A stretch of DNA of 64,000 nucleotides from Candidatus Methanoperedens sp. Its GTDB lineage: Archaea > Halobacteriota > Methanosarcinia > Methanosarcinales > Methanoperedenaceae. The notes beneath the pieces are model-generated. The model saw nothing but the letters and a program-made list of their open reading frames with translations. It had not been told where the DNA came from and made no database searches. Position 1 is the stretch's first letter. Every line of letters starts with the position of its first letter. This document shows, piece by piece, positions 1-8,961 of the stretch. Made by a program: the position numbers and the translations under genes. The stretch lies in assembly GCA_027460525.1 (NCBI GenBank), contig JAPZAS010000014.1, forward strand, positions 1-64,000. Direction: 5' to 3'.

Positions 1-932
1 TTGTGAAGGATTTCCTGCAGCCGGGCCTGCGTTATGAACCTCCGTACGGGCCACTGGACCTGATCTCTCTGGGCATGGCACTGATCTTCGGCACTGCGGG
101 GCTTCCCCATATTCTCGTCCGCTTCTACACCGTGCCTGACGCCAAGACCGCTCGCCACAGCGTGGTGTGGGCGATGGTGCTGATCGGCAGCTTCTACATC
201 ATGACTACATTCCTTGGATTCGGAGCGGCTACAATCGTCGGCCCGGACTTCATCAAGGTCCATGGCGGCACGAACATGAGCGCGCCCCTGCTGGCACAGG
301 CGCTGGCAGGAAATGTTTTCTTCGCCTTCATCTCGTCGATTGCGTTCGCCACGATCCTCGCCGTGGTTGCGGGATTGACCATCAGCGCGACCACTTCGTT
401 CTCGCACTACTTTTGGACGAACGTCATCCATAACGGAGTGGAGCGGAAGCCCGGCGAGGAAGTGATGGTGGCGCGGATTTCGGCATTCGTAGTGGGCGCG
501 GTAGCGATCGGGATTGCGATCGTGCTCGGTCCAACGGCGAACGTCGCATTCCTGGTGGCGCTGGCATTTGCGGTCGCGGCGTCGGCGAATCTGCCGGTGA
601 TTGTGCTGTCGATCTTCTGGCGGCGCTTCAACACGGCGGGAGCCGTTACGGGCCTGGCGGTGGGCCTGCTCGCGTCGATCGGGCTGATTCTGGTAAGCCC
701 GAGTTTGATGGCCGTCGATCCCCCGACAGTGGTTGGAACGGCCCGTCACCTGATCCAGGCAAAGGCCTGGTTCCCGCTGGAGAATCCCGGCATCCTGAGT
801 ATTCCGTTGGGATTCATTGGCGCCATCATCGGGACGCTGGTCAGTTCGGAACCGTCTTCGCAAGAAAAATTCAACGAACTGCTGGTGCGCTCCAATACCG
901 GTCTGGGCGCGGAGAAAGCGACGGCCCACTAG
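1..932 (+). CDS. actP: Cation/acetate symporter, ActP-like (3' part, 5' end outside the window)
   Basis: Sodium:solute symporter family protein that would import acetate or a similar short carboxylate together with a cation across the inner membrane. About 310 residues are visible and the frame is open to the left edge, so the N-terminal half of the usual ~550-residue protein is missing; the in-frame GTG at position 3 is not a credible start. The visible part has several long hydrophobic segments, a segment reading FGTAGLPHILVRFYTV, which is typical of ActP around the middle of the protein, and a polar C-terminal tail. GC-rich and bacterial in codon use, like the rest of the first kilobase and unlike the archaeal DNA after 10.2 kb. 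Substrate is inferred from family only. Confidence 0.85.
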   Translation, partial: VKDFLQPGLRYEPPYGPLDLISLGMALIFGTAGLPHILVRFYTVPDAKTARHSVVWAMVLIGSFYIMTTFLGFGAATIVGPDFIKVHGGTNMSAPLLAQALAGNVFFAFISSIAFATILAVVAGLTISATTSFSHYFWTNVIHNGVERKPGEEVMVARISAFVVGAVAIGIAIVLGPTANVAFLVALAFAVAASANLPVIVLSIFWRRFNTAGAVTGLAVGLLASIGLILVSPSLMAVDPPTVVGTARHLIQAKAWFPLENPGILSIPLGFIGAIIGTLVSSEPSSQEKFNELLVRSNTGLGAEKATAH

Positions 933-1081
933 ACCAAGACAAGGGGCCAGAGGTGGGAGTTCAGTCGAAGCAGTCTTCGTTCGTCGGACTCTGGGATCAC
1001 TGGCCTCCGCTCTTTGGGCTCTTCTCTTTCCGAGCCTCTGCTCCCTGCCCCCTGCTCTTGATATGCTAGAGCCAGCCCAGC

Positions 1082-1157
1082 GGGCCCATAGCTCAACGGT
1101 TAGAGCAGCAGACTCATAATCTGTTGGTTCCAGGTTCAAATCCTGGTGGGCCCACCA
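1082..1157 (+). tRNA. tRNA with CAT anticodon (Met or Ile2), CCA encoded
   Basis: Full cloverleaf: acceptor GGGCCCA pairs with TGGGCCC, D arm GCTC...GAGC, anticodon stem GCAGA/TCTGT around a CTCATAA loop, T arm CAGG-TTCAAAT-CCTG, then ACCA. The CAU anticodon fits elongator Met or, if the C is modified to lysidine, Ile2; sequence alone does not settle which. The encoded CCA is typical of bacteria and contrasts with the archaeal tRNAs later in the window, which lack it. Confidence 0.93.
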
Positions 1158-1344
1158 CCTCGTTGGAAAATTGCTCGTCCCGCTCACTTCCATAAATCGG
1201 CCCATCACGCCAAAAAGCACAACAGCCTGGGTGGGCCAAGAAAAACCATGTAGGGACAGCCGCCTCGGCTGTCCGGCGGCCCAGGTGTGTCGGGCCGCGG
1301 AGTTTTCTTTCGCCCGTTCAGGGCTTGTGTCTCCTTTCTCGCGT
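1158..1344. other. Intergenic stretch containing the probable join between two bacterial pieces
   Basis: No gene is visible. The left part carries the hairpin-like GGGACAGCC...GGCTGTCC at about 1254-1273, and the right edge meets a truncated kinase gene on the other strand. Gene content changes from a transporter/tRNA context to a signalling and lipid context. I infer a contig join somewhere here but cannot point to a single base. Confidence 0.4.
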
Positions 1345-2379
1345 CTAAGCACGGCTTCCGCTGTTGGCTGTGGTCTTGCGCTCCTTCGGAGCTGGTTTCA
1401 CCATTGCCGGGGGCTTGCGGTGGGCGTCGCCGATCTGCCCCGGGACCTTCCGGGCCGGCGGCCGGCGGACAAATTCCCGCATTTCCGCCACCATGGCCTC
1501 CAGCTGGCTCACCTCTTCGGCGATGATGGACAGCTTGTGGCGAGACTTGTCGTCCAGGCCCGGGACCTTGAGGAGCTGCCGGGCGAACCCCCCGATGATG
1601 AGCAGCGGATTTTTGATTTCATGGGCGATATGAGTCATGGTGTTGCCCACCGCCGCCAGGCGTTCGGTATGGAGCACCCGGTCTTCCATCTCCTTATATT
1701 CGGTGATGTCCCGGATAATGCCGGTGAAATAGAGGTTGTCCCGAATCTCGGCCACGGAAAAGGAGATGCTGATGGGGAATTCCCGGCCGTCCCGGCGCAG
1801 GGCGTTGAGGCGGGCGTGCTTGCCGATCATCCGGGCCTCCCGGGTGGCCACATAGCGGCGCACGTAATCCCGGTGTTCGGCCTTATAAGGCGGCGGAATG
1901 ATGATGGTTAAGTCCTGCCCCAGGGCTTCTTGCCGGGTGTAACCGAACATCTGCTCCGCCCCGCGGTTGTAGCCGACAATCACGTGGTCCTCGTTGATGG
2001 TGATAATGGCGTCGGTGGCGCTGTTGATGATGCGGGAGTTGATCTCCTGCTTCTGGCGCAACTCCTGGAGCTGGCAGACCAGGGTTTTCAGGAAACGGGC
2101 CACAGGACCGGTGATGAGGTGGTCCACCTGCTCCCGCGCAAAACCGGCGAGCCCCGCGGTCATAAACTGGCCGTCCAGGATGAGATCGAAGGCCCCGGGG
2201 TCCAAATCGGGCAAGGAGTTCACCTGACAGCCGGCCGCGACCTCGGGTTTGGTGCCGTACAAGACCAACTCCACCGGCGGGTAGCCCTCTACGGAGAAGG
2301 GCAGGGTGACCGCGTGGCAGATGAATTCCTGGCCGTTCAAGACGATGGCGATGCGGATGGGTTTGGGCGCGGTGGTCAT
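1345..2379 (-). CDS. PAS-domain histidine kinase-like protein lacking the ATPase domain
   Basis: Tandem paralogue of the complete kinase just upstream on the same strand. In order it has an N-terminal domain beginning with APKPIRIAIVLNGQEF, a short coiled-coil linker (QLQELRQKQEI), a PAS domain with a PAC-type DITEYKEMEDRV end, and a dimerisation/phosphoacceptor helix with HIAHEIKNPL. After FVRRPP...PGQI the similarity to the paralogue stops and a basic, proline-rich tail of about 30 residues follows, so the N, G1, F and G2 boxes of the HATPase domain are absent. It can carry the phosphorylatable His but cannot phosphorylate itself; it might act with its neighbour, or it may be a gene cut by the nearby join. 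ATG at 2379 matches the paralogue start; a TTG lies three codons earlier. Confidence 0.75.
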   Translation of the reverse strand: MTTAPKPIRIAIVLNGQEFICHAVTLPFSVEGYPPVELVLYGTKPEVAAGCQVNSLPDLDPGAFDLILDGQFMTAGLAGFAREQVDHLITGPVARFLKTLVCQLQELRQKQEINSRIINSATDAIITINEDHVIVGYNRGAEQMFGYTRQEALGQDLTIIIPPPYKAEHRDYVRRYVATREARMIGKHARLNALRRDGREFPISISFSVAEIRDNLYFTGIIRDITEYKEMEDRVLHTERLAAVGNTMTHIAHEIKNPLLIIGGFARQLLKVPGLDDKSRHKLSIIAEEVSQLEAMVAEMREFVRRPPARKVPGQIGDAHRKPPAMVKPAPKERKTTANSGSRA

Positions 2380-2393
2380 CGCAATCAATCCGG

Positions 2394-3812
2394 TCAGGTC
2401 GCCTGGCGGGGCGGGCCGCCCGCCTCAGCCGGAGAGGTCTCCTTTAAGGGCAGTTGGATGGTGAAGGTGGCCCCCCGGCCCGGGGCGCTGTCGGCCAGGA
2501 GGCAGCCGCCGTGCTCCTGCACGATATTCTGGCAGATGGCCAGGCCCAGGCCGGTCCCCTTTTCCTTGGTGGTGAAATAAGGCTGGAAAATATTGGCCGC
2601 CACCTCCGGCGGCATACCCTCGCCGGTGTCGGTGACGCTGATTTCCACCTGGTCCCCTTTAAGCCGGCTGGTGATGGTGATCTCGCCGCCGCCGGGCATG
2701 GCCTCCAGGGCGTTTTTCAATAAATTGATCAGCACCTGGTGCACCTGCTGGGGGTCGAAGGCGATGAGCGGCAATGACTTCTCCTCCACCCGGCGCACCT
2801 TAACATGGTGCTCCTTAAAGGTGTCCCGGAACAGTTCCAGGGCCTCGTCAAGCACCGCGTTGATCTGCCCCGGGCGCTTCTGGGTTGACGGCCGGCGGAC
2901 AAAATCCCGCATCTCCGCCACCATCTTCTCCAGGGAGCTCACCTCTTCGGCCATGGTGGACAATTTCCGGCGGGCCTTCTCGTCAAACTCCGGGACCTTC
3001 TGAAGCTGCCGGGCGAACCCCCCGATGATGAGCAGGGGATTTTTGATTTCGTGGGCGATATGGGCCACGGTGTTGCCCACCGCCGCCAGGCGTTCGGACT
3101 GGAGCAATCGGTCTTCCATGGCGGTATATTCGGTGATGTCCCGCATGATGGCGGTAAAATACAGGTTGCCCTGAATTTCGGCCACGGAAAAGGAGATGCT
3201 CAGGGGAAATTCCTGTCCGTCCCGGCGCCGGGCGATGAGACGCCGCTGCCGGCCCAGGACGTGGGCCTCCCGGGTAGCCAGATAGCGCCGCACATAGTCC
3301 CGGTGGACCTCGGTGAACGGCGGCGGGATGATGAGTTTCAGATCCTGGCCCAGGGCTTCGGCGCGGGAGTAGCCGAACATCTGCTCGGCTCCGAGGTTGT
3401 AACCGACAATGATGTGGTTCTCGTCGATGGTGATGAGGGCATCGGTGGCGCTCATGATGATGCCGGCGTTGATCTCCTGCTTCTGGCGCAACTCCTGGAG
3501 CTGGCACACCATGGTTTTCAGGAACCGGGCGGCGGGTCCGGTGATGAGGTTGCCCGCCTTCTCCGGGGAAAAGTCGGCCATCCCCGCGGTCAGGAACTGG
3601 CCGTCCAGGATGAGATCGAACGCCTCCGGATGCAAATCCGGCAGGCCTGCCACCGTCAGGCCGGGGGCCGGGGTCTCGGGCCGGCGGCCATACAGGACCA
3701 GGTCCACCGGCGGGTAACCTTCCAGGGAGAAGGGCAGCATCACCGCGCCGCAGACGAACTCCTGCCCGTTCAAGACGATGGCGATGCGAATGGGTTTGGG
3801 GGCGGTGGCCAT
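2394..3812 (-). CDS. Cytosolic PAS sensor histidine kinase, complete
   Basis: Two-component sensor kinase without membrane segments, so probably a cytosolic sensor. Domains in order: an N-terminal domain of about 110 residues that I do not recognise (starting APKPIRIAIVLNGQEF), a short helix, PAS (about 120-230), HisKA with HIAHEIKNPL, and HATPase_c with N box NLLKNALEAM, G1 DTGEGM, F/G2 YFTTKEKGTGLGLA. It lies downstream of fabF and a small ORF on the same strand, and its stop is close to the start of the truncated paralogue. I chose ATG 3812 because the paralogue also starts at MxTAPKP; a GTG 19 codons upstream (3869) is possible. No response regulator is visible in the window. Confidence 0.88.
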   Translation of the reverse strand: MATAPKPIRIAIVLNGQEFVCGAVMLPFSLEGYPPVDLVLYGRRPETPAPGLTVAGLPDLHPEAFDLILDGQFLTAGMADFSPEKAGNLITGPAARFLKTMVCQLQELRQKQEINAGIIMSATDALITIDENHIIVGYNLGAEQMFGYSRAEALGQDLKLIIPPPFTEVHRDYVRRYLATREAHVLGRQRRLIARRRDGQEFPLSISFSVAEIQGNLYFTAIMRDITEYTAMEDRLLQSERLAAVGNTVAHIAHEIKNPLLIIGGFARQLQKVPEFDEKARRKLSTMAEEVSSLEKMVAEMRDFVRRPSTQKRPGQINAVLDEALELFRDTFKEHHVKVRRVEEKSLPLIAFDPQQVHQVLINLLKNALEAMPGGGEITITSRLKGDQVEISVTDTGEGMPPEVAANIFQPYFTTKEKGTGLGLAICQNIVQEHGGCLLADSAPGRGATFTIQLPLKETSPAEAGGPPRQAT

Positions 3813-3843
3813 TTTGTCAGTCAGCAGTGAACCGTCAGGACTT

Positions 3844-4062
3844 TCAGGAACCGACCGCGGATGGGTCACGGCAATTCAGCCAACCCGTCAAGTTCCGTAA
3901 GTCAGGCCAGATGCCGCCCACGGGAACGCCGAAGTCCTGAAACCACTTCAGGAATCGGGTGATCACCGCAATGGGCAAGGCCTCGGGCAGGGTGACGAAG
4001 AAAAAGGCCGTGAGGGCCGGGAGCAAGTTGCCCTGCCTCTGGCGGTGGGTGCGTTGGTTCAC
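3844..4062 (-). CDS. Possible small hypothetical protein between fabF and the kinase
   Basis: A 72-residue reading frame that would start 14 bases after the fabF stop, on the same strand. It has one moderately hydrophobic stretch (about residues 14-30) and no recognised domain. Its position in a run of same-strand genes is the only support; it could be chance in GC-rich DNA. Confidence 0.25.
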   Translation of the reverse strand: MNQRTHRQRQGNLLPALTAFFFVTLPEALPIAVITRFLKWFQDFGVPVGGIWPDLRNLTGWLNCRDPSAVGS

Positions 4063-4076
4063 GACCTCAAGTTGAT

Positions 4077-5393
4077 CTACCCTTCATAGCGCTTGAACAC
4101 CAGGGCCGCATTGGTGCCGCCGAACCCGAAGGAATTGGACAGGACGTAGCGGATATCGGCAGACCGGGCCTGGCCCGCGACGAAATCCAGGCCGACACAT
4201 GCCGGGTCGATGTTATCCAGGTTGATGGTGGGCGGCACCTTGCCGTCCCTAATGGACAGGACCGAAAAAATGCCCTCCACCGCCCCGGCCGCGCCCAGCA
4301 GGTGGCCGGTCATGGACTTGGTGCCGCTGACCAGCAGCCGCGAGGCCTCATCGCCGAAAATCTCTTTCAAGGCCAGGGTTTCGTTGCGATCGCCCACCGG
4401 CGTGGCCGTGGCATGGGGGTTGACGTAATCGATGTCTTTGTAAGTGACGCCACCGTCTTTCATGGCCTGCTGGATGCAGCGCTTGGCCCCCTCTTTGTCC
4501 GGATCGGTAATGTGGTGGGCGTCGCCGGTCATGCCGAAGCCGATGATTTCCGCATAAATATGGGCATTGCGGGCCAGGGCGTGGTCCAGTTCCTCCAGCA
4601 CCAGGATGCCGGAGCCTTCCGACATGACAAAACCGCTGCGTCTGATATCAAAGGGACGGCTGGCGGCCTCGGGGTGGTCATTGTAGCCCACGGCCAGGGC
4701 CCCCATGCGGTAAAAAGCCGTCATGGTCAGGATGGTCACCGCGGCCTCGGTGCCCCCCGCGGCCATGAGGTCCGCTTCCCCCAGTTGGATGGAGCGGTAG
4801 GCCAGGCCGATGGCATGGGCCCCGGCGGCGCAGGCGGTGGATAGGGCAATATTGGGACCCTTGGCCTTGAAGCGGATGGAGACGTTGCCCGCGGCCAGGT
4901 TGGGAATCATCTTGGGTACCAGGAACGGGGAAACCCGGCGCACCCCTTCGGCCAGGAGCTTCTGAACCCCATCCTCCCAGGAGCTGACCCCGCCCATGCC
5001 ACTGGCAATGATCACCCCAGCCCGCTCCGGATCCTCCCCCTCCAGGTTGAGACCCGAATCATGCACCGCCTCCATGCTGGCGGCCAGGGCAAACTGGGTG
5101 AAGCGGTCGGTGTACTTGATTTGTTTCAGGTCTTCCTTGGTGACTTCTTTTTTGCGGGCCTGCAAAATTTCCTTCAGATCAAAATTCTGGATGGCGCCGC
5201 CGATGACGGGAAAATCTTCCGGAATGCGGTAGCGCGCCATAAGTTCGTCATCAAAGCGGCTCAGGCGTCTCACCCCGGATTCCCCGGCCAGCAGGCGATT
5301 CCACACGGTGGGCACATCGAGCCCCATGGACGTCACCATACCTACGCCGGAAACCACCACCCGCCGCATTCCCATGTTTTTGCTGAACGACAT
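4077..5393 (-). CDS. fabF: 3-oxoacyl-[acyl-carrier-protein] synthase II
   Basis: Condensing enzyme that elongates acyl-ACP with malonyl-ACP in type II fatty acid synthesis, in the cytosol. At 438 residues it has the KAS fold throughout and the catalytic triad: Cys at about 188 in STACAAGAHAIG, His in NPHATATPVGD and His in KSMTGHLLGAAGAVE, plus the glycine-rich FGFGGTNAAL end. The second active-site His motif has Ala where many FabFs have Gly (HAT instead of HGT), which also occurs in the family. The start at 5393 has a GAGAGG ribosome site about 9 bases upstream; MGMRRVVVSG six codons later is an alternative. An acyl-CoA ligase lies nearby on the other strand, giving the region a lipid theme. 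Confidence 0.93.
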   Translation of the reverse strand: MSFSKNMGMRRVVVSGVGMVTSMGLDVPTVWNRLLAGESGVRRLSRFDDELMARYRIPEDFPVIGGAIQNFDLKEILQARKKEVTKEDLKQIKYTDRFTQFALAASMEAVHDSGLNLEGEDPERAGVIIASGMGGVSSWEDGVQKLLAEGVRRVSPFLVPKMIPNLAAGNVSIRFKAKGPNIALSTACAAGAHAIGLAYRSIQLGEADLMAAGGTEAAVTILTMTAFYRMGALAVGYNDHPEAASRPFDIRRSGFVMSEGSGILVLEELDHALARNAHIYAEIIGFGMTGDAHHITDPDKEGAKRCIQQAMKDGGVTYKDIDYVNPHATATPVGDRNETLALKEIFGDEASRLLVSGTKSMTGHLLGAAGAVEGIFSVLSIRDGKVPPTINLDNIDPACVGLDFVAGQARSADIRYVLSNSFGFGGTNAALVFKRYEG

Positions 5394-5639
5394 GTATAGA
5401 AACCTCTCCCCCGGTCAATGTGATATATTACCCGGGCGCCCCTCAACGGGCCTTGGTTGTCGGCCCCCCGCCGGGAGCCAAATACACCATTAGGTTAATG
5501 ATTCATTGCCATTGTAGATTACTCGTGTTACTATTGCAACGGGTTTCCGGCCTGCAACTGACAGCCGACACCGGCCGGGATTTCAGGGACGGGCCCCCGT
5601 CCGCTTTTTCGCAGGATCGCGTTCAACAGCCGCCGACCG

Positions 5640-5900
5640 ATGGATTGCCAGGTAGAGACATACTCTGGGTTTCGACTCCATGAACGCCCCCGGCGTTTCA
5701 CCTGGGGCGGGGCCTGGCTGGAGGTGCACCAGGTCCTGGACCAATGGGTGGCTCCAGGTCAGCTCTGCTTCAAGGTCAAGGTGGCGGACCACGTCTATCT
5801 ATTGAAATACCATCTAGCTCAGGATACCTGGAAGGTAGAATTGGTGAGGGCCGGAGCCATGCCCCCGGCCGGCGGCGAAAATTATCGATTTACTTTTTAG
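5640..5900 (+). CDS. Small conserved-looking hypothetical protein (DUF6504-like)
   Basis: An 86-residue protein with many aromatic and charged residues (RRFTWGGAWLEV, FKVKVADHVYLLKYHL). The pattern resembles the DUF6504-type small cytosolic proteins of unknown function, but I rank that as a resemblance only. No signal or membrane segment. It stands alone between divergent fabF and the methyltransferase. Confidence 0.5.
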   Translation: MDCQVETYSGFRLHERPRRFTWGGAWLEVHQVLDQWVAPGQLCFKVKVADHVYLLKYHLAQDTWKVELVRAGAMPPAGGENYRFTF

Positions 5901-5996
5901 GGACCTGTGGGGTAAAATTGGATATTTTTAGCCGATTCGCATGAGATTTTGTATTAGCCCAGCGGCTCAGCCCATATCCTAAAAGAGGATTTCATA

Positions 5997-6629
5997 ATGA
6001 AATGCCAAGTCAATCCGCGTTATATGGAACAATTATATTCCTTTTATTCCCCCTTCTATGAATACGTTTTCGGCAAACTCCTGGGCCCCGGCCGCCGTAA
6101 GGCGTTTAAATACGTGCCCCGGCGGCCTGACCAGAAGGTCCTGGAAATCGGCGTGGGCCCCGGCTCCACCCTGGATTTTTACCCTCCCCGGACCAAGCTG
6201 GTGGGAATCGACATTTCCCGGGCGATGATCGAACGGGCCAGGGAAAAAGCCGCCAATATCAATAGTGGCTGCCGCTTCGACCTGCACGTCATGGACGCCG
6301 CCCACCTCAACTTTCCCGACAATCATTTCGACCTCGTCATGGCCGCCTACGTGATCACCACGGTCCAGGATCCCTATAAAGTGTGCCGGGAGATCTACCG
6401 GGTAGTCAAGCCCGGCGGCCAGGTCATCGCGGTTAATCACACCCGCTCTCAAAACGGCAGCCTCTGGGGCCGCGTCGAGGACGTGATGGCCCCGGTATTC
6501 GTCCGCATCGGCTTCACCACCGACCTGGATGTCATCCGGGTCATGAAGGATGTGGGCATTACCGTACACAAGACGGTGCCGTGCAATCTGCTCAATACCG
6601 GCCGGATCATCATGGGCACCAAGCCCTAA
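5997..6629 (+). CDS. Class I SAM-dependent methyltransferase (UbiE/PmtA-like)
   Basis: A 210-residue SAM methyltransferase. Motif I is VLEIGVGPGSTLDFYP (about residues 48-63), the acidic end of strand 2 is GIDISRAMI, the motif IV region is FDLVMAAYVITTV, and the post-motif VVKPGGQVIAVNH follows. N-terminal YSFYSPFYEYVFG and overall length fit small-molecule or phospholipid methyltransferases of the UbiE/PmtA group; the substrate cannot be read from sequence. An AGAGGA ribosome site lies about 6 bases before ATG. It is the first of a same-strand set (methyltransferase, isomerase, acyl-CoA ligase, DUF2062, rsmA). Confidence 0.85.
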   Translation: MKCQVNPRYMEQLYSFYSPFYEYVFGKLLGPGRRKAFKYVPRRPDQKVLEIGVGPGSTLDFYPPRTKLVGIDISRAMIERAREKAANINSGCRFDLHVMDAAHLNFPDNHFDLVMAAYVITTVQDPYKVCREIYRVVKPGGQVIAVNHTRSQNGSLWGRVEDVMAPVFVRIGFTTDLDVIRVMKDVGITVHKTVPCNLLNTGRIIMGTKP

Positions 6630-6768
6630 GGGAGAGCCGGTGCCAGCCTCTGCTCCAGGCGTCCTCCCAGCCAACTGACCGGGAGCGGACCGCCGGCCGG
6701 GGTTCTGGACATAATGCCTGGTCCGCCCGACTCAAGGGCTAGAGTGCTGCCTTTCTCAGGAGAACACC

Positions 6769-7272
6769 ATGAACATCGATAAGAATTCCTTTGTTACCAT
6801 TGACTATCTCATCAACCTGGGCGAGGCGGAGACCTATCCCCCCGATGGGAAACCGGAGGAGATCTCTTTCTGCATGGGCTGGGGCGCCATGCCTCCGGGG
6901 CTGGAAGAAGCCCTCATCGGCATGAAAGTCAATGACGCAAGAGTTATCAAACTTGCGGCGGAACAAGCCTACGGCGAATTTGACGACGAACTGCTCATGG
7001 AAGTCCCCCGCTCCGACTTCGGCCTCGAAGTGGAGTTGCGCCAGGGCCTGGTATTCGAAACCGAGAACGAAGACGGCCAGGCGGTGTATTTCATCGTCCA
7101 AGAGGTGCGGCCCGAAACCGTGCTCATCGACTTCAACCATCCCCTGGCGGGCAAAGACCTGGAAGTCTCCTTCACTATCCGCCAGGTGCGGGAGGCCACC
7201 CCTGAGGATCTCAAAGAGCATCATGCCTGTACCTGCTCTGAATGCCAGGAAGGAGGCTCCCACCAGCATTAG
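6769..7272 (+). CDS. FKBP-type peptidyl-prolyl isomerase, SlyD-like
   Basis: A 167-residue protein folding factor. It starts with NSFVTIDYLINLGEAE, the first strand of the SlyD FKBP domain, followed by PPGLEEALIGMKVND and the insert-in-flap region EQAYGEFDDELLMEVPRSDF. The C-terminal tail ends in ACTCSECQEGGSHQH, a small Cys/His cluster reminiscent of the metal-binding tail of SlyD. Good AGGAG ribosome site ahead of ATG. It lies 9 bases upstream of the acyl-CoA ligase, so probably the same operon. Confidence 0.88.
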   Translation: MNIDKNSFVTIDYLINLGEAETYPPDGKPEEISFCMGWGAMPPGLEEALIGMKVNDARVIKLAAEQAYGEFDDELLMEVPRSDFGLEVELRQGLVFETENEDGQAVYFIVQEVRPETVLIDFNHPLAGKDLEVSFTIRQVREATPEDLKEHHACTCSECQEGGSHQH

Positions 7273-7281
7273 AGGAGGATC

Positions 7282-8961
7282 ATGATGACCTTGCCCTGGG
7301 CGCCGCACTATGACCCGGGAGTGCCTCTAACGGTGGGGCCGGTCACCACCTCCTTGCCCTGGTTGTTGCTCGAAGCGGCGGAAAAGTCTCCCCAGGCCCC
7401 GGCCTTGGTGTTTTTCGGCCGGATTACCACCTATGGCGAACTCGACGCCCGGACTGCCAGTCTGGCCGGCGCCCTGCGGCAACTGGGTCTGGCTCCCGGG
7501 GAACGCCTGGGCATTTTCCTCCCCAATTGTCCCCAACTGGTGATGGCTTACCATGCCGCCCTGCGCCTGGGCGCGGTGGCGGTTATGCTCAATCCCCTCC
7601 TCAGCCCCAAAGAACTGGCCTATCAACTGGCCGACTCCGGCGCCACCCGGCTGGTGCTCCTGGACCACTTCCTGCCCCGCCTTACCGAGATTCGCGCCCA
7701 GGTCGACCTGACCCATATTATCATCACCAGTCTCACGGAGGCCCTCCCCTGGCCCCTGCGCTGGCTCTATCCCTTCAAATCCAGGCGGGACGGCCTGGCC
7801 ACGGGGTTTGCGCCGGGGCCGAACCGGTACGCCTTTAGGGAGTTGTTGAAACATCCCCCCGGGACCATCCTGCCCCTGCCGGAACCCGGAGACCTGGCGG
7901 TGCTGCAATATACCGGCGGCACCACCGGCATCCCCAAGGCGGCCAGGTTGACCCACGGCAACCTCATGGCCAACGTGGCCCAGATCAACGCCTGGCTGCC
8001 CCAGGTGCGGTACGGGGCCGAACGCCTCATGGGTCTGCTCCCCTTTACGCACTCCTTAGGTCTCACCGCCTGTCTCAACTGGCCCATGTCCCAGGGAGCC
8101 ATGATCGTCGTGCTGCCCCGCTTTGAGATCGGCAACTTTATCAAGGCCATGCAGAAGTACCGGCCCACTATGCTTCCTGGCGTCCCCACCCTCTTTGTGG
8201 CCCTGATCAACGACCCCCGCCTGCCCAGCCTCGACCTGTCCGCCCTCTGGGCCTGCATCAGCGGTTCGGCGCCCCTGCCCCTGGAAGTCCGGGACCGCTT
8301 CGAGGCCCTCAGCAACTGCACCATGATGGAGGGCTACGGCCTGACCGAAGCCGCCCCCATAACCCACTTCAACCCCGTCCAGGGGAAGCGGCCGGCCGGC
8401 AGCATGGGCATCCCCCTGCCCAGCACCCAGGTCAAGGTGGTGGACCAGGAGGACGGCGCCCGGGAACTCCCCCCCGGCGAAGTGGGTGAGCTGATTATCC
8501 AGGGCCCCCAGGTCATGGAGGGGTACTGGCGGAACCCGGAAGAGACCGCCATGGTCCTTAAGGACGGCTGGCTCCATACCGGGGATTTGGCCCGCATGGA
8601 TGAAGACGGCTATTTTTACATCGTGGAGCGCAAGAAGGATCTCATCATCGCCGGGGGCTACAAGATCTATCCCCGGGAGGTGGAAGAGGTGCTCTATCAG
8701 CTTCCGGGCGTGAAAGAGGCCGCGGCCCTGGGAGTGCCCGATGCTTACCGGGGGGAAACCGTGAAAGTGGTGATCGTGCCCCAGGATGGGGTAACCTTAA
8801 GCGCCGCCGACGTCGAGGCCCACTGCCGCCACTTGCTGGCGGTTTACAAGGTTCCCAAGATCATCGAGTTCCGGTCCGAATTGCCCAAAAGCGCGGTGGG
8901 CAAGGTGCTGCGCCGGGCCCTCAGAGAAACCGGGGCCGGCCCCGGCCCTTTGTCCCCTTAA
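7282..8961 (+). CDS. fadD: Long-chain fatty acid-CoA ligase (AMP-forming)
   Basis: ANL-superfamily adenylating enzyme of 559 residues that activates a carboxylic acid, most likely a fatty acid, to its CoA thioester. Motifs: P-loop YTGGTTGIPKAARLTH (about 211-226), GYGLTEAAP, the hinge/ATP-binding DGWLHTGDLARMDEDGYF, ERKKDLIIAGGYKIYPREVEE and the catalytic-Lys region KSAVGKVLRR near the C-terminus. AGAGGAGG ribosome site directly before ATGATG. Chain length preference is not visible; the neighbourhood (fabF, methyltransferase) fits lipid metabolism. Confidence 0.92.
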   Translation: MMTLPWAPHYDPGVPLTVGPVTTSLPWLLLEAAEKSPQAPALVFFGRITTYGELDARTASLAGALRQLGLAPGERLGIFLPNCPQLVMAYHAALRLGAVAVMLNPLLSPKELAYQLADSGATRLVLLDHFLPRLTEIRAQVDLTHIIITSLTEALPWPLRWLYPFKSRRDGLATGFAPGPNRYAFRELLKHPPGTILPLPEPGDLAVLQYTGGTTGIPKAARLTHGNLMANVAQINAWLPQVRYGAERLMGLLPFTHSLGLTACLNWPMSQGAMIVVLPRFEIGNFIKAMQKYRPTMLPGVPTLFVALINDPRLPSLDLSALWACISGSAPLPLEVRDRFEALSNCTMMEGYGLTEAAPITHFNPVQGKRPAGSMGIPLPSTQVKVVDQEDGARELPPGEVGELIIQGPQVMEGYWRNPEETAMVLKDGWLHTGDLARMDEDGYFYIVERKKDLIIAGGYKIYPREVEEVLYQLPGVKEAAALGVPDAYRGETVKVVIVPQDGVTLSAADVEAHCRHLLAVYKVPKIIEFRSELPKSAVGKVLRRALRETGAGPGPLSP

